DNA of 64,000 bases from Fluviibacter sp039805725 (GTDB lineage: Bacteria; Pseudomonadota; Gammaproteobacteria; Burkholderiales; Rhodocyclaceae), in assembly GCA_039805725.1 (NCBI GenBank), contig JBDLTT010000065.1:12014-76013 (forward strand). The letters run 5' to 3'. Shown in pieces: positions 25,463 through 33,991 of the stretch. Made by a program: the position numbers and the translations under genes. Each line of letters starts with the position of its first letter. Positions within the stretch are counted from its first letter, which is position 1. The notes below the pieces were generated by a model that was not told the origin of the DNA, searched no databases, and worked only from the letters and a program-made list of their open reading frames with translations.

Positions 25463-26536
25463 TTAGGCCGTTAGCCAGCTCAGCCGTCGTGCATGCCAAT
25501 CCAATACTGCCGTACGACTGATCATTTTTGAAGCCAGCGCCGGATTGGCTCGCGTGATCACCCCATGCGCAAAGTGCGCAAGGAATCGGGCTTTCATTTC
25601 AGCCCGGGCGCGATCCACGCCAATACTTTCATACGGCACAGACGACAATAACAAGAAGCCATCGTCGGGAATCCTGCCGGCCGCCATATTGCTTTCGATA
25701 ATCCCCGCTGCACGGGCGATAGGTTCCGAGAGATCCGGACTATAGGGTCCGACGATCAGCGCCAGATTCGGTTTATGCAGAAAGTCGAAGCCGCGTCCTA
25801 GGCAGATCATCCACTCCCGATGCTCAATATCCAGCAAGCGTTCACCCAGCCTCGCCTGCACGCGTACCTGAGCGATGTGTCGCGCATTGCCCTCCAGTAG
25901 CGGCCGCAGATCTTCGCGCAACTGGAGCGGCATATCCGGCAACAATTGAGCCAAACGTTGCGCCAGGGTTTCCGTTGCCTGGGGTATGAAGGTCGCCATA
26001 TCGAGTATCTGACCCTCTGCCCCATGCACAATGAGCGCGTCTTCATCGGTTTCGAAGCCGCAAATCAGGGGGTACACCGTACCATGACTCTCGCCAAAAA
26101 TTTGTGCAATCTGACGATGAATTGCGCAGGTATGTTCGAACGCCGCCTGTCGGTCAAAGTCAAATCCGGCACACCCCCGATGTGGGTCACCACGGGAAAA
26201 GTGATAGGTCACCAGAAACAACACCTGACGTCCTTCACGGACACGATCCATGACGTATTGCGTCAGCACCTCGCCGAGATGCGGCCAGCCCAGATCAAAG
26301 CGGCCACCGAGGTTTCTAAAAGGCATCAGGATACCGACGGGGGTTTCCGTCGCTACCGGAATATTGATCCGGCCATCCATGCATTTGAGTACAGCAATCG
26401 CTGTCGGATGAAGACTCTGGTAGCGCGTTCGCGCCAGCATCGCTTCAGGGCTGCGATAAATCTCGCCGTGGCGTTCCGCCAGTGCTTCTAGCCAGGCGAT
26501 GCGCTGGTGGATCGGCTGTTCGTGAACATCGTTCAT
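25463..26536 (-). CDS. CsoSCA-like (carboxysomal-type beta) carbonic anhydrase homologue, orphan
   Basis: I read this 357-residue protein as a divergent relative of the carboxysome shell carbonic anhydrase CsoSCA. It has KCMDGRIN (C52, D54, R56), matching the Cys-x-Asp-x-Arg zinc/catalytic motif of beta-type enzymes, and then TYHFSRGDPHRGCAGF, with H112 or H119 and C122 as the other ligands. Further on, GFETDEDALIVHG resembles the CsoSCA segment GVDTDTDAIRVH. CsoSCA itself has C173, H242 and C253. The CsoSCA N-terminal helical domain (about 150 residues) is missing, and no carboxysome gene lies nearby. The ATG at 26536 avoids overlap with fbpC. Bicarbonate/CO2 interconversion is inferred, and a non-enzymatic or different role is possible. 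Confidence 0.7.
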   Translation of the reverse strand: MNDVHEQPIHQRIAWLEALAERHGEIYRSPEAMLARTRYQSLHPTAIAVLKCMDGRINIPVATETPVGILMPFRNLGGRFDLGWPHLGEVLTQYVMDRVREGRQVLFLVTYHFSRGDPHRGCAGFDFDRQAAFEHTCAIHRQIAQIFGESHGTVYPLICGFETDEDALIVHGAEGQILDMATFIPQATETLAQRLAQLLPDMPLQLREDLRPLLEGNARHIAQVRVQARLGERLLDIEHREWMICLGRGFDFLHKPNLALIVGPYSPDLSEPIARAAGIIESNMAAGRIPDDGFLLLSSVPYESIGVDRARAEMKARFLAHFAHGVITRANPALASKMISRTAVLDWHARRLSWLTA

Positions 26537-26558
26537 CGCACCCCCGTATTCGTCGTCG

Positions 26559-27611
26559 CTAGATCGCCTCTTTGGGGAAAGCGACCAGGTGGTCAATTTC
26601 GAGCCTGATGCCAATCATCTCACCAATTTGATGATCATGGTGACTGGAAACCAAAGACAACAACCGATTACCCGAGGCCAATTCCAGAGTATAGAGAAAA
26701 GCCGCTCCCCGAAAAACACGGTCCAGTACTTTCGCACGCACCGGGCTGGCATTGTCGTGCTGAATGTCATCCGGACGAATCAATACATCGACCTCGGTAC
26801 CATCGGGCACGTCGACCGGTTGTATATGGCACAACTGTCCTAATTCGAAATCAATACAGTTTTGACCACGCACGAGTGCTGGCAGAAATACGCCATCACC
26901 GACAAAGGTTGCAACGTAGCGGGTAGATGGCTCGTGGTACAACTCATAGGGCGAAACCCATTGCTGCAAACTCCCGGCCAGCATGACGCCAACCCGATCA
27001 GCCATGGCAAATGCCTCCTGCTGATTGTGCGTGACTAATAACCCAGTGGTCCCCGTCGCTTTCAGAATGTGGTGCACGTCGATCGACAATCGCTCGCGCA
27101 ACTCCACATCCAGATTGGAAAATGGCTCATCCATGAGCAACAAGGTGGGCCCGGGGGCCAGCGCCCGCGCCAGGGCGACACGCTGCTGCTGCCCCCCAGA
27201 CAGTTCGTGCGGGTAGCGGCGATCGACATCCGCCAGCCCGACCAGCGCCAGCATTTCAGCGACACGGCGGGATTGGTCAACCCGGGACCATTCGCGTAAA
27301 CCGAAGGCCACGTTATCTGCCACCGTCAGATGCGGAAATAGGGCGTAGTCCTGAAAGACCATTCCGATCTGTCGGCGTTCAGGTGCCAACCGCCACTGGG
27401 CATCTGCCACCCAATGGCCATTGAGCGCAATTCGACCCCCCTGCAAAGGCTCGAAACCCGCGATGGCACGCAGCACGGTTGTCTTGCCGCAACCAGAGCC
27501 GCCCAGCAAGCAACCGATTTCACCCGGCGCTAGTGAGAACGAGAGATCGTTAACAATTGGCCTATCCCCGTAGCCCAACACGACCGAATCAAGAATCAAC
27601 GCATCCATCAT
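26559..27611 (-). CDS. fbpC: Iron(III) ABC transporter ATP-binding protein (FbpC type)
   Basis: The ATPase of a binding-protein-dependent Fe3+ importer, 350 residues. It has Walker A GGSGCGKTT (about 37-45), a Q-loop FQDYALFPH, the signature LSGGQQQRVALARAL, Walker B LLLMDEP and an H-loop VTHNQ. A C-terminal TOBE/regulatory domain follows. A second ATG one codon downstream is possible. It is the last gene of the fbpA-fbpB-fbpC series, 17 bases after fbpB. Iron as substrate is inferred from the fbpA and two-domain permease partners. Confidence 0.9.
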   Translation of the reverse strand: MMDALILDSVVLGYGDRPIVNDLSFSLAPGEIGCLLGGSGCGKTTVLRAIAGFEPLQGGRIALNGHWVADAQWRLAPERRQIGMVFQDYALFPHLTVADNVAFGLREWSRVDQSRRVAEMLALVGLADVDRRYPHELSGGQQQRVALARALAPGPTLLLMDEPFSNLDVELRERLSIDVHHILKATGTTGLLVTHNQQEAFAMADRVGVMLAGSLQQWVSPYELYHEPSTRYVATFVGDGVFLPALVRGQNCIDFELGQLCHIQPVDVPDGTEVDVLIRPDDIQHDNASPVRAKVLDRVFRGAAFLYTLELASGNRLLSLVSSHHDHQIGEMIGIRLEIDHLVAFPKEAI

Positions 27612-27628
27612 GGCTGTTTAATGTCGTT

Positions 27629-29254
27629 TTAGTGCAAACCAGATTCAGATTTGCGAACCAGCAGAATCACCGGCAGCAACCCTGCGAGGACAATCGCCAG
27701 GCTTGGCAGCGCGGCACGATCCCACATCCCTTCCGAAGTCATTTCGAACACTCTGACTGCGAGGGTATCCCAGCCAAAAGGTCGTGTCATCAGGGTAATC
27801 GGCATTTCTTTCATCACGTCCACGAAAACGATCAAGGCAGCGGTGAGCAAGCCTCCGCGCACCATCGGCAATTGCAAACGCATCAGCGTCTGTCTTGGTG
27901 ACAGCCCCAGCGATCGTGCCGCATTTCCCTGGTTGCGCGTTATCCGCTGCATGGCGGCATCGATGGGCTGATAGGCCACTGCCAAAAAACGTGCCGATAG
28001 CGCCAACAACATCACCAGCAACGATCCTTTCAGGATCTGTGATGTCTCCCAACCGAACCAGGACGCCGCACGCAGTAACTGATTATCCAACCAGGCGACA
28101 GGAATAAAGACGCCCACCGCCAGCACCGTACCCGGTATGGCATAGCCCAGTGTTGCCAGTCGGACAAGCCACTGCGTCAATGGATCCCGATGGTGCTGAC
28201 GGATCGCGCTTAACAGCAACCCGAGCACTGTTACCGCTACCGCTGCCAGACCTGCCAACCAGATCGAATGCAGCAGGAAGACCGGGTAGCGCCCATCAAA
28301 ATCTTCCTGCCAGACCGAATAGGCCCAGATCAGCAGTTGGATGAAGGGTACAACAAAGGCCATCGCCAGAATGAGACTGCAAAACACGATCGCTGCCCAA
28401 CGGGTACCGCCCTGCAAGCGGATACGCACCGGACTAAAATTCTTGGCCGCATAACGGCGGTTTTGGCGGAGTCGCTGATCAACGGCAGCCAATACCAGTA
28501 CAAACATCACCAGCAACGAGGCCAACTGACTGGCGGCGGGTAAATTGAACAGTGCAAACCAGGCCTTATAAATCGCCGTCGTAAAGGTATCAAAACTGAA
28601 GATCGACACGCTGCCGAAATCAGCCAGCGTCTCCATCAACGCGAGCGTCATACCACCGGCAATCCATGGTCGCGCCATTGGGAGCGCCACCTTCCAGAAA
28701 GCCTGAGCGCGGGTATAACCCAGCGCCTGTGCTGCCTCCACCGCGCGTAAGCCCTGGGTAATGAATGCATTCCGTGCCAGGAGGTAAACATACGGATAAA
28801 AAGCGAGCGTGAGCACCAGCACTACGCCACCGGTAGAGCGAATCGGGGGAAACCAGTTCGAACTTCCCAACCAGTCGCGCAACCATGATTGCACGGGACC
28901 CGTAAAGTCCAGCAAACCCACTTGCACGAATGCCAGCACGTATGCCGGCATCGCCAGCGGCAACATCAGGCTCCAGGAAAAAAACCGGCGGCCGGGAAAA
29001 TCACATACCGCAGTGAGCCAAGCGAGGGGCACACCCAGGAACAAGACACCGGCTCCGACACCCAGAATTAAGATGAGCGTATTCCACAGTACGCCCGGGA
29101 GCACATAGGCCGCCAAGTGCGACCAGACCTCCGGTTGTGGATCGAAAAAAGACACCAATACCACCAACAAAGGTATCAGCGTTAACGCGGCAATGGCCAG
29201 CGCCCTTGACGGACCCCAGCCACGCCAGTTCCAAATTGATCCCCGGCTACGCAT
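27629..29254 (-). CDS. fbpB: Iron(III) ABC transporter permease (FbpB type, fused double domain)
   Basis: A 541-residue inner-membrane permease with about 12 membrane segments in two homologous halves, each with a binding-protein-dependent transport domain. The EAA-type loops read AAQALGYTRAQAFWKVALPMARP (first half) and ARSLGLSPRQTLMRLQLP (second half). The fused double-permease layout is typical of FbpB/SfuB iron importers. It stands 33 bases after fbpA and 17 bases before fbpC. Confidence 0.92.
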   Translation of the reverse strand: MRSRGSIWNWRGWGPSRALAIAALTLIPLLVVLVSFFDPQPEVWSHLAAYVLPGVLWNTLILILGVGAGVLFLGVPLAWLTAVCDFPGRRFFSWSLMLPLAMPAYVLAFVQVGLLDFTGPVQSWLRDWLGSSNWFPPIRSTGGVVLVLTLAFYPYVYLLARNAFITQGLRAVEAAQALGYTRAQAFWKVALPMARPWIAGGMTLALMETLADFGSVSIFSFDTFTTAIYKAWFALFNLPAASQLASLLVMFVLVLAAVDQRLRQNRRYAAKNFSPVRIRLQGGTRWAAIVFCSLILAMAFVVPFIQLLIWAYSVWQEDFDGRYPVFLLHSIWLAGLAAVAVTVLGLLLSAIRQHHRDPLTQWLVRLATLGYAIPGTVLAVGVFIPVAWLDNQLLRAASWFGWETSQILKGSLLVMLLALSARFLAVAYQPIDAAMQRITRNQGNAARSLGLSPRQTLMRLQLPMVRGGLLTAALIVFVDVMKEMPITLMTRPFGWDTLAVRVFEMTSEGMWDRAALPSLAIVLAGLLPVILLVRKSESGLH

Positions 29255-29287
29255 CAGGTTTCGGTGAATTAAAAAACACCCGTAACA

Positions 29288-30301
29288 TTAACGGTAACCA
29301 GCCCTATCCATGAGTCTTGTTGCGGCGGCCTGCAATTCACCTGCCTTGGACACGTTGATCAGATCCATTTTGAACGGACCCCACTGGCGAATAATGGAGT
29401 CGGCCTTTACTTGTGGGTTAGCGGGATATTCAAAGTCCTTATCTGTGTAAATCTGCTGCGCTTTGCCGGCAGAAAGCCATTCGATCAACTTTTGCCCACC
29501 GGTCGGATTGGGCGCATACCGCGTCACACCCGCACCTGAAACATTCACGTGTACGCCGCGTGTCTTCTGGTTCGCCCAAAACAACCCCACCGGCATATTC
29601 GGATCTTTATCAAGCTGGCGCGCCAGATAATACGTATTGACAATACCGACCTCACACTGCCCGGCCGCAACCGCTTTAATCACACCATTGTCATCGGGAA
29701 ACACATCCGTGGCCAAGTTGGCCACCCAACCACGCACGATCTGCTCGGTCTGCTTTTCACCCAGTGTTGCGATCATGGTTGCTACCAGTGACTGGTTATA
29801 GACTTTCTTGGACGTCCGCAGACAGAGTTTGCCCTTCCACACCGGATCCGCCAACGCTTCATAGGTCGAGAGGTTGGTAGGATTTACCGTCTTCTTATTG
29901 TAAATTATCGTGCGCGCCCGCACCGAAAGGCCATACCACTCACCGCGCGGATCACGCAAATTTGCCGGAATGTTGGCGGTCAGCACTGGAGACTTGATCG
30001 AACGGAGCAAATCCATCTGGCTGGCTTGCCAGAGATTGCCGGCGTCCACTGTAATCAGTACATCGGCTGCGGTTTTAGCGCCCTCCGCCTTCAGGCGTTC
30101 CAGCAACGGACCCTCCTTGTCGGTCAGAACCTGGATCTGAGTGCCTGTTTCCTGTGTAAATGCATCGAACAGCGGTTTGATGAGCTGCTCATTACGCGCC
30201 GAGTAGACGGTGACCGTATCGGCGGCTGCCGGCCCCACTAAGAACAATCCCAAAGCCAGCGCACGTAATGGGCTCAAGAGGATGCGACGATTTTTCGACA
30301 T
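29288..30301 (-). CDS. fbpA: Periplasmic iron(III)-binding protein (FbpA type)
   Basis: The periplasmic binding protein of the ferric iron importer, 337 residues. It has a signal peptide (RALALGLFLVGPAAA) and the mature start DTVTVYSARNEQLIKPLFDAF. GVIKAVAAGQCEVGIVNTYYLAR carries the paired Tyr that bind Fe3+ in this family. The ATG at 30301 follows an AAAGG ribosome-binding site, and in-frame Met codons upstream would disrupt the signal peptide. A Fur-box-like palindrome lies 46-64 bases upstream, so iron repression is likely. Confidence 0.93.
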   Translation of the reverse strand: MSKNRRILLSPLRALALGLFLVGPAAADTVTVYSARNEQLIKPLFDAFTQETGTQIQVLTDKEGPLLERLKAEGAKTAADVLITVDAGNLWQASQMDLLRSIKSPVLTANIPANLRDPRGEWYGLSVRARTIIYNKKTVNPTNLSTYEALADPVWKGKLCLRTSKKVYNQSLVATMIATLGEKQTEQIVRGWVANLATDVFPDDNGVIKAVAAGQCEVGIVNTYYLARQLDKDPNMPVGLFWANQKTRGVHVNVSGAGVTRYAPNPTGGQKLIEWLSAGKAQQIYTDKDFEYPANPQVKADSIIRQWGPFKMDLINVSKAGELQAAATRLMDRAGYR

Positions 30302-30346
30302 GACGGAAAAGCCTTTCAAAAGAATCAAAACCATGGACGGTACTAT

Positions 30347-30365
30347 TTTAATGGTAACCATTCTC
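30347..30365 (-). promoter_or_regulatory. Fur-box-like palindrome upstream of fbpABC
   Basis: The 19-base element read on the minus strand (GAGAATGGTTACCATTAAA) matches the classical Fur consensus at 13 of 19 positions by my count. It contains an exact 6-1-6 inverted repeat (AATGGT and ACCATT, 30350-30362). It stands between the LysR gene and fbpA, where a Fur operator for iron uptake would be expected. Confidence 0.6.
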
Positions 30366-31362
30366 ATTTGCAAGATTGTCTAAGCGCCTTGTTGCCCTTG
30401 CTACCGCTCACCGGTTTGCCCGACACCACCAGCTCCCCCAGCAGCGCTTGGCGCGTGCGCGCCAACCCCAGTCGTTCAAGCCACCAGCGCTGCGCCGGCC
30501 CACCCTGCCCGGCAGGTACCCGCCAGGCATACGATAATACGGCCGGCCGGCGAACCGGTATGCGTTCTTTCTCGACCAACTGACCATTCGCCAGCGCGTC
30601 ACGAATTAACGGCTCTGGCAGATAGCCGCAGCCCAATCCGCGCATTTGCGCTTCAATCTTGAGCGCCATGGACGGCACCGTCAACACATCCTGGCCGGGC
30701 AGCAACCCCACGGTCATCGGCGTCATCTGACGAGCACTGTCCGCTAAGGCAACCATCCGGTGATCGCGCAACAGATCATCGGTAATCGGCCCCGCCACGC
30801 CAGCGAGTGGATGCCCGGGTGCCACGACAAACAGAAAGGGTAATTCACCCAGAGGCGCATTCTGAATTCCTGCCGCCGTCACCTGTTGATCGGCGACTCC
30901 GATGGCCAGATCGGCTCGACCACTTACCAACGCCTCCCAGGTGCCTGATAAGGTCTCGCGTAGCAAGCGAATACGCGTGGGTGATTTCTGCGCAAGAAAA
31001 TCGCCGACTAAGTCCAGCATGGCCCGCTCGGTCACAATACTGTCGACGGCAATATTGAACTCCGCTTCCCAACCGGTCGCGACCCGCTTGATTCGCAGTG
31101 CCACCGATGCCAGTTCGCTCAGCAAACGTTCGCTCTCTTTCACCAGCGCCGCGCCGGCCTCCGTCAATTGCGCCTGCCGCGACCGGCGATCGAACAGCAA
31201 CACATCCAGTTGTTCTTCCAACTGCCGTACGCTATACGTAACCGCAGAGGGCACCTTGCCCAGCGCCCGTGCGGCAGCCGCAAAACTCCCCGTCTGCGCG
31301 ATCAGTCGAATCATCTCGAGCAACTCCGGCGTCAAAGGCGATATTTGGGTCAGGGTGGGCAT
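30364..31362 (-). CDS. LysR-family transcriptional regulator
   Basis: A 332-residue LysR-type activator/repressor. The N-terminal helix-turn-helix (AQTGSFAAAARALGKVPSAVTYSVRQLEEQLDVLLFDR, about 25-62) leads into the two-lobed effector-binding domain. Its start is 108 bases from the divergent pirin gene, and a T-N11-A dyad lies between them. The likelier target is therefore the pirin/quinone reductase/dioxygenase group rather than fbpABC. The effector is unknown. Confidence 0.9.
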   Translation of the reverse strand: MPTLTQISPLTPELLEMIRLIAQTGSFAAAARALGKVPSAVTYSVRQLEEQLDVLLFDRRSRQAQLTEAGAALVKESERLLSELASVALRIKRVATGWEAEFNIAVDSIVTERAMLDLVGDFLAQKSPTRIRLLRETLSGTWEALVSGRADLAIGVADQQVTAAGIQNAPLGELPFLFVVAPGHPLAGVAGPITDDLLRDHRMVALADSARQMTPMTVGLLPGQDVLTVPSMALKIEAQMRGLGCGYLPEPLIRDALANGQLVEKERIPVRRPAVLSYAWRVPAGQGGPAQRWWLERLGLARTRQALLGELVVSGKPVSGSKGNKALRQSCK

Positions 31363-31374
31363 GGCCCCCTCGTC

Positions 31375-31393
31375 TATTCAAATAAATTGAATA
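31375..31393. promoter_or_regulatory. LysR-type operator between the LysR gene and pirin
   Basis: An exact inverted repeat of 7 bases (TATTCAA and TTGAATA) separated by ATAAA contains the T-N11-A core of LysR-type binding sites (T at 31378, A at 31390). It lies 13 bases before the LysR ATG and 78 bases before pirin, a typical autoregulatory position. Confidence 0.6.
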
Positions 31394-31470
31394 ATGCCAT
31401 CAATTCATTCACGGCACATCCCTGCCAAACGCCCTAAAGTAGCTATTACACACGTACTGGAGTCCTCACG

Positions 31471-32175
31471 ATGCTGATCAAACGACCTGCCAACGACCGT
31501 GGCTACGCCGACCATGGCTGGCTGCGCTCGTTCCACAGCTTTTCCTTCGCCGATTATTTCGACCGCAACCATGTGCACTTTGGCCCTCTACGCGTGATCA
31601 ACGAAGACTGGGTGGCGGCCGGCACCGGCTTCGGCATGCATCCACATAAAGATATGGAGATTGTCACCTACATCCTGGAGGGCGAATTGACCCATCAGGA
31701 CAGCATGGGGCACCAGGAGGTCATTCGCCCCAACGACGTGCAGCGTATGTCCGCGGGCACGGGGGTTTATCACAGCGAATTGAATCGTCACCCGACCAAA
31801 ACGTGCCATTTGTTGCAGATCTGGATCATGCCCGATCAAAAAAATTTACATCCGGAATACGAACAAACCGCTTTCGATCCTGCAGATAAACGCGGCAAGC
31901 TGCGCCTGGTCGCAGCCCCGAATGGCACTCAGGGTGCCGTCACCATTCACACAGATACCCGTCTCTATGCCGGTCTGTTCGATGGCACGGAAACCGCCGT
32001 GCACAAACTGGCCAAGGATCGCATGGCCTACGTGCACATCGCGCGTGGCAGTATCGTCGTCAATGATGAGGCGCTCATTGCCGGAGACGCTCTCATGTTG
32101 CGCGATGAATCTGCTGTGATGTTGCGTAATGGCCAGCAGGCCGAAGTCCTTGTATTTGATTTACCACAGCAATAG
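31471..32175 (+). CDS. Pirin-family cupin protein
   Basis: A 234-residue bicupin of the pirin/YhhW group. Some members have quercetin 2,3-dioxygenase activity or act as redox-sensing transcription cofactors. The N-terminal cupin keeps the metal ligands in GMHPHKDMEIVTYILEGEL and GVYHSELN. The C-terminal half is the second cupin. It leads a group (pirin, flavodoxin-like reductase, DODA-type dioxygenase) divergent from a LysR gene, which suggests a response to aromatic or redox-active compounds. Confidence 0.9.
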   Translation: MLIKRPANDRGYADHGWLRSFHSFSFADYFDRNHVHFGPLRVINEDWVAAGTGFGMHPHKDMEIVTYILEGELTHQDSMGHQEVIRPNDVQRMSAGTGVYHSELNRHPTKTCHLLQIWIMPDQKNLHPEYEQTAFDPADKRGKLRLVAAPNGTQGAVTIHTDTRLYAGLFDGTETAVHKLAKDRMAYVHIARGSIVVNDEALIAGDALMLRDESAVMLRNGQQAEVLVFDLPQQ

Positions 32176-32202
32176 ATCCCCCCTTTTTTAACGGAGAACA
32201 CC

Positions 32203-32757
32203 ATGAGCAGAATCGTTGTCGTTTACCACAGTGGCTATGGCCATACCGTCAAACAAGCTGAAGCCGTCGCCAAGGGTGCTGGCGCTGAACTCATCGCTAT
32301 CGACGCCGAAGGCGATATCACCGGAGAGCAATGGGGCAAACTCGAGGCTGCCGATGCCATCATTTTCGGTTCGCCCACCTACATGGGTACTGTCAGCTGG
32401 CAGTTCAAGAAATTTGCCGATGCCACATCCAAGCCCTGGTTTGGCCAGCAATGGAAAAACAAAGTGTTCGGCGGTTTCACCAACTCGGCTACCATGAACG
32501 GTGACAAGCACTCGACCATTCATTACTTCATCACGCTAGCCATGCAGCACAGCGGCATCTGGGTCGGCACCGGGCTGATGCCGTCGAATAGCAAAGCTGC
32601 CCAGCGCAATGACGTGAACTATGTCGGTTCTTTTGCCGGTGCCATGATGCAAACGCCCTCGGATGCATCGGCCGACGAAGTGGTACAAGGCGATCTGGAA
32701 ACCGCTCGCCTCTATGGTGAGCGCATCGCCCAGATCACCCGTCAGTTCAAAGGCTAA
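32203..32757 (+). CDS. Flavodoxin-like NAD(P)H:quinone oxidoreductase
   Basis: A WrbA-related flavodoxin-fold protein of 184 residues. The FMN phosphate loop is HSGYGHTVKQAEAV (about 8-21), GSPTYMGTVSWQFKKF lines the flavin ring, and FTNSAT follows. Such proteins reduce quinones by two electrons and avoid semiquinone formation. It sits 27 bases after pirin with a GGAG ribosome-binding site and 5 bases before the dioxygenase gene. Confidence 0.87.
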   Translation: MSRIVVVYHSGYGHTVKQAEAVAKGAGAELIAIDAEGDITGEQWGKLEAADAIIFGSPTYMGTVSWQFKKFADATSKPWFGQQWKNKVFGGFTNSATMNGDKHSTIHYFITLAMQHSGIWVGTGLMPSNSKAAQRNDVNYVGSFAGAMMQTPSDASADEVVQGDLETARLYGERIAQITRQFKG

Positions 32758-32762
32758 TCTGC

Positions 32763-33557
32763 ATGTCGCTGCCCACCCTGTTTGTTCCGCACGGCGCACC
32801 CACCTTCGCCCTCCGACCGGGGGCGGCGGGTGCGGCGCTGGTGGCGCTCGCTCAGAAGCTTGAGCGACCCAAAGCCATCATCGTCGTCAGCCCGCACTGG
32901 GAAACGCGCGAACCCACCGTGGGCAGCGCCGCCGATCTGGAAACCATCTACGACTTCAGCGGTTTTCCCAACGAGCTCTATACATTAAAGTACCCGGCGC
33001 ATAGCGATATCGGACTCGCTCAACAGGTAGCCGATTGTCTACAAGACGCCGGTTATGCACCCCGCATTGACCCGCATCGCGGTTTGGATCATGGCGCCTG
33101 GGTACCGCTGCGCATGATGTATCCGGCAGCCGATATCCCGGTGATTCCGCTATCCATCAAAGCGCATGGCGATGCGGCCTATCACTACGCCCTCGGCCAA
33201 GCGCTGCAACCTTTGACCGAGGATGGCTTCCTCATTATCGGCACGGGCAGCATCACGCATAACTTGCGCGATTATATGATCTGCGCCCACAACAACCTGC
33301 CCACCCCCGATTACGTCACCCGATTCGCAGAGTGGGTTAACAGTCGATTACAGGATGCCGACATTCCAGGGCTCATCGATTATCGCCAAAACGTGCCTGA
33401 CGCCCTGCACGCCCACCCCACCGACGATCACTTCATGCCGTTTTTCGTCGCGCTTGGCGCCGCCGGCAAGAGTCCTAATGCTCAACGTTTCTTTGCGGGG
33501 GTCGATGATCTGGTCATCGCCATGGACGGCTATTGGTTTGAGCGGGCGTTACAATAA
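32763..33557 (+). CDS. DODA-type extradiol aromatic ring-opening dioxygenase
   Basis: A 264-residue LigB/YgiD-type protein that opens catechol-like rings such as 4,5-DOPA with a non-heme metal. Conserved His sites are in FVPHGAP, VVSPHWETREP, HRGLDHGAWVPL and GTGSITHNLRDY. The true substrate is unknown. It follows the quinone reductase by 5 bases, and the pirin, quinone reductase and ring-cleaving enzyme set fits catechol/quinone detoxification. Confidence 0.88.
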   Translation: MSLPTLFVPHGAPTFALRPGAAGAALVALAQKLERPKAIIVVSPHWETREPTVGSAADLETIYDFSGFPNELYTLKYPAHSDIGLAQQVADCLQDAGYAPRIDPHRGLDHGAWVPLRMMYPAADIPVIPLSIKAHGDAAYHYALGQALQPLTEDGFLIIGTGSITHNLRDYMICAHNNLPTPDYVTRFAEWVNSRLQDADIPGLIDYRQNVPDALHAHPTDDHFMPFFVALGAAGKSPNAQRFFAGVDDLVIAMDGYWFERALQ

Positions 33558-33587
33558 CGGCCTTACACCGTTTGAAGACCTCCCGCC

Positions 33588-33926
33588 ATGTCTAGTATTC
33601 CTGCCTGCCCGCAATGCACCCTTGAAAACACCTATCCAGACGGCAGCAATTACGTCTGCGCCGACTGTGGTTTTGAGTGGCCAATGGTGGCAGAAACTAC
33701 GGAAGAAGACGGTCCACGCATCGTTAAGGATGCCAACGGCAATGTACTTAATGACGGCGACAGCGTGGTACTGATCAAGGATCTCAAGCTCAAGGGCTCC
33801 TCCAGTACCATGAAGGTGGGCACCAAGATTAAGAGCATCCGCATTGTCGACGGCGATCACGAACTCGACTGTAAATCAGACTTTGGCAACATCATGCTGA
33901 AGGCCTGCTTCGTCAAGAAAGCCTAA
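33588..33926 (+). CDS. yjdM: YjdM/PhnA-family zinc-ribbon protein
   Basis: A 112-residue small protein. The N-terminal zinc ribbon has four Cys (C7, C10, C24, C27), and a beta-rich domain (DGDSVVLIKDLKLKGSSSTMKVGTKIK) follows. It is the E. coli YjdM (formerly PhnA) family, whose role is unclear and which is distinct from phosphonoacetate hydrolase. It stands 30 bases after the dioxygenase gene and is followed by a hairpin at 33947. Confidence 0.93.
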   Translation: MSSIPACPQCTLENTYPDGSNYVCADCGFEWPMVAETTEEDGPRIVKDANGNVLNDGDSVVLIKDLKLKGSSSTMKVGTKIKSIRIVDGDHELDCKSDFGNIMLKACFVKKA

Positions 33927-33946
33927 GTCGCTTGACTCAAGGGTAA

Positions 33947-33966
33947 TGGCCACCACTCGGTGGCCA
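33947..33966 (+). terminator. Hairpin after yjdM
   Basis: An exact 8-base stem (TGGCCACC / GGTGGCCA) with an ACTC loop lies 21 bases after the yjdM stop. The following bases are A/T-rich but are not a T run, so it is a weak or Rho-assisted terminator at best. Confidence 0.5.
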
Positions 33967-33991
33967 TGATTATTTACGAAGCATTCATCCG

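Noticed and set aside
29255..29287. Possible attenuating hairpin between fbpA and fbpB
   Set aside because: Only a 4-base stem (CCGT/ACGG) precedes the run of T residues on the minus strand, too weak to call a terminator.
30364..31362. LysR gene as the regulator of fbpABC
   Set aside because: The T-N11-A dyad lies on the pirin side of the gene, and a Fur-like site better explains fbpABC control. The possibility was not kept as a claim.
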